NCBI GenBank assembly: GCA_016715425.1
Contig: JADKAC010000005.1
Span: 1,116,001-1,180,000 of the forward strand
Source: Bacteroidota bacterium
Lineage (GTDB): Bacteria > Bacteroidota > Bacteroidia > Chitinophagales > BACL12
Direction: 5' to 3'
Length of the DNA: 64,000 bases
Part shown: piece after piece, positions 60,483 to 64,000 of the stretch
Numbering within the stretch: position 1 is the stretch's first letter
Layout of the letters: every line of letters begins with the position of its first letter
Made by a program: the position numbers and the translations under genes
Notes under the pieces: generated by a model
Database searches by the model: none
What the model was told of the DNA's origin: nothing
Seen by the model: only the letters and a program-made list of their open reading frames with translations

Positions 60483-60629
60483 CCATGTCGTCCACACATT
60501 AAAAGATGTCGTTTCATCATCGGAACATGTCTTTTCGTGATTGGAGCATGTCGTTTCGCCTTCGGAAGATATACTTTAAAGTCTGGGAGATGTCTTAAAG
60601 ATGTGAGAAGATGTCTTTAGTTCTCGCAG
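60483..60629. repeat. 21-bp period array 4 (7 degenerate units, ACATGTCGTTTCATCATCGGA type)
   Basis: Seven successive 21-bp windows begin with CCATGTC, AGATGTC, ACATGTC, GCATGTC, AGATATA, AGATGTC and AGATGTC. The rest of each unit is more variable (TTTC...TCGGA in three). The period is exact although the unit is unrelated to arrays 1-3. It is the only such array outside the 10-25 kb region. A CTCGCAGGGTAC fragment and an ATCATAGTTCAGACAATTAC fragment of the separator repeats follow (60625-60735). Confidence 0.8.
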
Positions 60630-60802
60630 GGTACTTCCCTCCAATAAAAAAATAAATAAATCACAATCCCCTTCGATGGTTGGAGTAATCATACCAATCC
60701 TTTAATCAAATTAATCATAGTTCAGACAATTACTCTATACCCAATACCATTTAATTTAGATTTGAATTTACGCTTGTTAGCAATCACTAAAAGTAAAATC
60801 AT

Positions 60803-61426
60803 ATGAAGAAAAAATTTGAAATAATTGGTTTTATAATAACCTGGTTAGCTGTTATAGCTCAATTGATTTTAATGATTCAAAACAGACAAGCAGACATTGC
60901 AGAAACTGTAATCCGCTTTATAAGTTTCTTTACTATACTAACAAATACACTTGTCGCACTTTACTTTTCTACAAAAGTTTTTAAACTTTCAAATAATCTA
61001 TTTAGTAGAAATGGTGCATTAACTGCCATCACTACTTTTATTCTAATTGTTGGAATTGTGTATCAAATAGCGTTAAGAAAAATTTGGGCTCCCACAGGAT
61101 TACAATTAATAGTAAATGAATTATTGCACACCATAATTCCATTATACTTTTTAGTGTATTTGATTCTTTATTCAAACAAATCTGATTATAACTACAAACA
61201 AGTTCTTGCTTGGATAATTTATCCAATAGCATATTTGATTTTCGTATTTACAAGAGGTTATTATTCCAATTATTACCCCTACCCTTTTTTAAATATCTCA
61301 GAGATTGGTACACGGCAAGCCGGCATCAATACTGTGATTATTTTCTGTGCATCCGTTTGCTTAATGTTATTATTAATTTTTATAGGAAAGCATTTTAAAA
61401 GAATGCAGAATTGGAAAGAGAATTAG
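60803..61426 (+). CDS. Pr6Pr-type membrane protein
   Basis: 207 residues with six predicted membrane helices (FEIIGFIITWLAVIAQLILMI; FISFFTILTNTLVALYFS; LTAITTFILIVGIVYQIAL; LLHTIIPLYFLVYLIL; VLAWIIYPIAYLIFVF; TVIIFCASVCLMLLLIFIG). FTILTNTLV and the HTIIPLYF helix resemble the Pr6Pr (FAR-17a/AIG1-like) family. Function unknown. The separators just upstream suggest recent insertion nearby. Confidence 0.7.
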   Translation: MKKKFEIIGFIITWLAVIAQLILMIQNRQADIAETVIRFISFFTILTNTLVALYFSTKVFKLSNNLFSRNGALTAITTFILIVGIVYQIALRKIWAPTGLQLIVNELLHTIIPLYFLVYLILYSNKSDYNYKQVLAWIIYPIAYLIFVFTRGYYSNYYPYPFLNISEIGTRQAGINTVIIFCASVCLMLLLIFIGKHFKRMQNWKEN

Positions 61427-61491
61427 AATAAAAACGCATACCTTTCATGCATTAAACCTAAAAAGAATAACCACTAAACCACTCCCGGTAA

Positions 61492-62844
61492 ATGCGCAAA
61501 TCAATTATTAATTTCATTCTCTCATTTGTAATTGCAATTGTAATTACACTTCTATTAAAAGAACCCGGCTTTACTGATTCTCAAACCTATGTTATCTTCC
61601 TCCTGTTTTTTTCTATCGGCCTTTGGGCAACGGAAGCAATACCCGCTTTTGCAGTTAGCTTATTCATAATTGCATACTTAGTTTTCGCATTAGGTAACCC
61701 ACATATTAATTCAGCGCCGGAAAATATTGAACAGTATGCACAAACATTTTCCGATCATATTATATGGTTGCTACTCGGTGGTTTTTTTCTTGCCAAAGCA
61801 ATGGCAAAAACAAAATTGGATCAATCACTTATTACAACCACACTTAAAATTGCAGGCACTAATCCACGCAATATTTTAATCGCATTAATGGCAGTTACCA
61901 TGTTGTCTTCTATGTTGATTTCAAATACAGCTACCACTTCAATGGTACTTGCAGCCGTGATGCCTTTAATACTTTCATTAGGTAAAAATTCAAATGTTGC
62001 CAAAGCTATAGTATTAGGTATTCCTGTTGCTTCCACTGCTGGCGGTATGGCAACAATTATAGGCACCCCCGCAAATGCAATTACAGCAGGAGTGTTACGA
62101 AATGCAGGAATTGAAATTGATTTTTTGGGTTGGATAATTTATGGTTTACCCCTTGCATTAGTTCTCACTATTATTTGTTGCATCGCACTTATTATTAAGT
62201 ATTTAAAAAACACTGATCCCGTTTCAATTAATAGTTTGATTGAAGAAAAAAGCGACGATATAAAAACATCACTGCTTTATCGCAGAATAGTAATTGTTGT
62301 TATAATTATTACTGTTGGCTTATGGTTAACCTCTTCTATTCACGGATTAACTGCAGCATCGGTTTGTGCTGTTCCACTTGTAGTATTTACACTCACGGGA
62401 GTACTTAATGGAAAAGATATTCAAGGTATGGGATGGGACACATTATTTTTAGTTGCCGGAGGATTATCACTTGGCCTTGCACTTGAAAATACAGGATTAT
62501 TAAATCATTATGCGCAGATGCTTTCTAATTTGCAATTAAACAGTACATTTCTATTGTATCTTTTTGGTTTTATGGCAATGCTTCTCGCAACAGTTATGAC
62601 TAACTCAACCACAAGTACATTAATGGTTCCTATTTGTATGTCAATACTTGTCGCATTTAAATTAGAAGTAGCACTTATTGTTGCACTCTCCTCATCCACT
62701 GCATTATTATTATTAGCATCCAGTCCATCCAATGCAATTATTTACGGCACTGGTTTTATTCAGCAAAAAGATCTTCGGCTTACCGGATTATTATTCGGAT
62801 TAATCGGCCAGTTGATTACAATATTGTGGGTTACTTTTAATTAA
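61492..62844 (+). CDS. DASS-family sodium/carboxylate (or sulfate) symporter
   Basis: 450 residues and about 12 membrane helices. The two Ser-Asn-Thr-type motifs of the DASS (SLC13) family are visible: SNTATTSMVLAAVMPLIL in the first half and TNSTTSTLMVPICMSILVA in the second, which form the Na+/substrate sites. GLWATEAIPAFAVSLFIIAYLV and GTPANAITAGVLRNAG also match. It imports dicarboxylates or sulfate; the substrate cannot be told. It starts 65 bases after the Pr6Pr gene and may be cotranscribed. Confidence 0.88.
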   Translation: MRKSIINFILSFVIAIVITLLLKEPGFTDSQTYVIFLLFFSIGLWATEAIPAFAVSLFIIAYLVFALGNPHINSAPENIEQYAQTFSDHIIWLLLGGFFLAKAMAKTKLDQSLITTTLKIAGTNPRNILIALMAVTMLSSMLISNTATTSMVLAAVMPLILSLGKNSNVAKAIVLGIPVASTAGGMATIIGTPANAITAGVLRNAGIEIDFLGWIIYGLPLALVLTIICCIALIIKYLKNTDPVSINSLIEEKSDDIKTSLLYRRIVIVVIIITVGLWLTSSIHGLTAASVCAVPLVVFTLTGVLNGKDIQGMGWDTLFLVAGGLSLGLALENTGLLNHYAQMLSNLQLNSTFLLYLFGFMAMLLATVMTNSTTSTLMVPICMSILVAFKLEVALIVALSSSTALLLLASSPSNAIIYGTGFIQQKDLRLTGLLFGLIGQLITILWVTFN

Positions 62845-62879
62845 TAAATTGACAGTGGACAATGAAAAAAACTTAGACC

Positions 62880-63520
62880 ATTGACTTTTGACATTGACGA
62901 AAAAGTTTCAAGTTTAAGATGGCTATTGGCTGTTTGCTATTGGCTTTTAGCTATTGGCAGTTGGCTATTTGCAGTTGGCTAAAAAAGTTTCAGGTTTCAA
63001 GTTTCGGGTTGAAAAAAACTCATCAGTGATTTTTTCATTTATAATTTACAATTTACAATTTACAATTGCCTTTTGCTTATTGCAAATTATTTTTCACCAC
63101 TCACTATTCACTAAAAAAACTCCCTCTTTTTCATTTATAATTTACAATTGCCTTTTGCTTATTGCTTATTGCAAATTATTTTTCACCACTCACCACTCAC
63201 TATTCACTATAAAAAACTCATCACTCATTTTTTCATTTATAATTTACAATTGCCTTTTGCTTATTGCTTATTGCAAATTATTTTTCACCACTCACCACTT
63301 ACAATTCGCTATAAAAAACTCATCACTCATTTTTTCATTTATAATTTACAATTGCCTTTTGCTTATTGCTTATTGCAAATTATTTTTCACCACTCACTAT
63401 TCACTATAAAAAACTCATCGCTGATTTTTTCATTCATCATTTATAATTTACAATTGCCTTTTGCTTATAGCTTATTGCAAATTATTTTTCACCACTCACT
63501 ATTCTCCATTCTCCTGTAAC
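62880..63520. repeat. Tandem approximately 100-bp repeats (about 5 copies) and word repeats
   Basis: 62920-63010 is made of GGCTATTGGC/TTGGCTATTTGCAG and TTTCAAGTTTC words. From 63015 the unit AAACTCATC-CTCATTTTTTCATTTATAATTTACAATTGCCTTTTGCTTATTGC... AAATTATTTTTCACCACTCAC recurs about five times to 63500, with near-constant length. The open frames read through it (IIYNCLLLIAYCKLFF) are by-products. Confidence 0.9.
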
Positions 63521-63583
63521 CATTTCACATCTCATTGCCTCTAATTTTTGTATTGAATTATTAAACAATAAACAAAAAATATT

Positions 63584-64000
63584 ATGAGTAAAAATTTTAA
63601 ACAAAAGGCTATAATGCTACTTGCTTTTATAAGCCTGTTTTCATCAATAGCATTTTCACAAGCACAATCCACTGCCACAAAAAGCACTGTTGCAAATGCT
63701 GAAAATACTTACAATGCCAGTACATTAAAATTAAGAACAGACATGCGGTTTCTTTGGTCGCAACACATGGAATGGACTTATGCTGCGGTAACCGCATTTT
63801 TTACAACAACAAGAAATTATGATGCTACTGCGGCTCGATTACTTCAAAACCAAGTTGATATTGGCAATGCGATTAAACCTTACTATGGCGACGCCGCAGG
63901 TGATGCATTAACGAAGTTGCTTCAGGAACATATTATATCTGTTGTAGAAGTAATGACAGCCGCAAAGCATGGCGATCAGGATAAACTAAAAGTTGCGATA
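63584..64000 (+). CDS. Secreted helical protein of unknown function, 5' part
   Basis: ATG 63584 opens a frame that runs off the window after 139 codons. Signal peptide MSKNFKQKAIMLLAFISLFSSIAFSQ, then a helical domain with LWSQHMEWTYAAVTAFFTTTRNYDATAARLLQNQVDIGNAIKPYYGDAAGDALTKLLQEHI. I recognise this LLQNQ-DIG-AI-P-YG pattern from a widespread uncharacterised bacterial family (sometimes misannotated as acetylglutamate kinase). Function unknown. Confidence 0.65.
   Translation, partial: MSKNFKQKAIMLLAFISLFSSIAFSQAQSTATKSTVANAENTYNASTLKLRTDMRFLWSQHMEWTYAAVTAFFTTTRNYDATAARLLQNQVDIGNAIKPYYGDAAGDALTKLLQEHIISVVEVMTAAKHGDQDKLKVAI

Noticed and set aside
62954..63519. ORFs of 151 and 123 codons in the 100-bp repeats
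   Set aside because: Repetitive IIYNCLLLIAYCKL peptides in two overlapping frames reflect the tandem DNA repeat, not a conserved protein.
1..64000. tRNA and rRNA genes
   Set aside because: No cloverleaf-like segment or rRNA signature was recognised by eye; a covariance-model scan would be needed to exclude them fully.

Overview
This window is AT-rich DNA from a member of the Bacteroidota, probably an uncultured Chitinophagales/Saprospirales-type organism. The evidence is a secreted protein with a C-terminal T9SS sorting domain, promoters that lack clear Shine-Dalgarno sequences, a TAnnTTTG-type -7 box, and a Bacteroidota-type V-ATPase operon. DUF3127, short alpha-glucan phosphorylase, LytTR/LytS two-component genes and typical intergenic repeats fit as well. 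Species cannot be assigned.

Layout. (1) 1-3.9 kb: the end of a crotonyl-CoA carboxylase/reductase-like gene, a phenylalanine ammonia-lyase and an acyl-CoA ligase. Together they look like a route from phenylalanine to cinnamoyl-CoA and perhaps benzylmalonyl-CoA. (2) 4-7.1 kb: a frameshifted SGNH-like gene, an IS200-like transposase without a normal start codon, a DUF2255 gene and a TacA/TacT-like toxin-antitoxin pair. (3) 7.4-9.8 kb: a T9SS-exported protein with an internal duplication. (4) 9.9-25.3 kb: an accessory region. Almost every gene is on the minus strand and most are separated by copies of a few intergenic repeat modules. It holds a prokaryotic viperin with a LytS/LytTR two-component system, two nuclease-like genes, two DUF433/DUF5615 modules (both toxins frameshifted), a PIN toxin with an unusually large partner, a lipoprotein hydrolase, DoxX, a DUF4145 gene, and three tandem arrays with a strict 21-bp period. 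(5) 26.6-33.6 kb: a type I restriction-modification operon, hsdR-hsdS-(PrrC-like ATPase/anticodon nuclease)-hsdM, with a one-base shift in an A-run in hsdS. (6) 33.9-41.3 kb: a complete minus-strand V-type ATPase operon, E-DUF2764-A-B-D-I-K. (7) 41.8-62.9 kb: mainly housekeeping genes (GH113-like lipoprotein, universal stress protein, DUF3127, cysteine-cluster protein, fasciclin lipoprotein, glucan phosphorylase, MscS channel, ATP-grasp/GCS2 amidoligase cluster with esterases, transaldolase, SRP RNA, acyl-CoA carboxylase beta chain, DASS transporter). (8) 62.9-63.5 kb: tandem low-complexity repeats, followed by the start of a secreted protein cut by the window edge.

Defence functions dominate 10-33 kb: viperin makes chain-terminating nucleotides, type I R-M cuts DNA, the PrrC-like protein would cut tRNA if R-M is inhibited, and the toxin-antitoxin modules add further growth-arrest switches. 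The viperin/two-component/nuclease block lies between two near-identical 200-bp direct repeats. The least explained structures are the four 21-bp-period arrays (three unrelated unit sequences, one array outside the island at 60.5 kb) and the repeat separators between single genes. Several apparent frameshifts are one-base changes, mostly in homopolymers. They may be real decay, phase variation or assembly error, and the sequence alone cannot decide.
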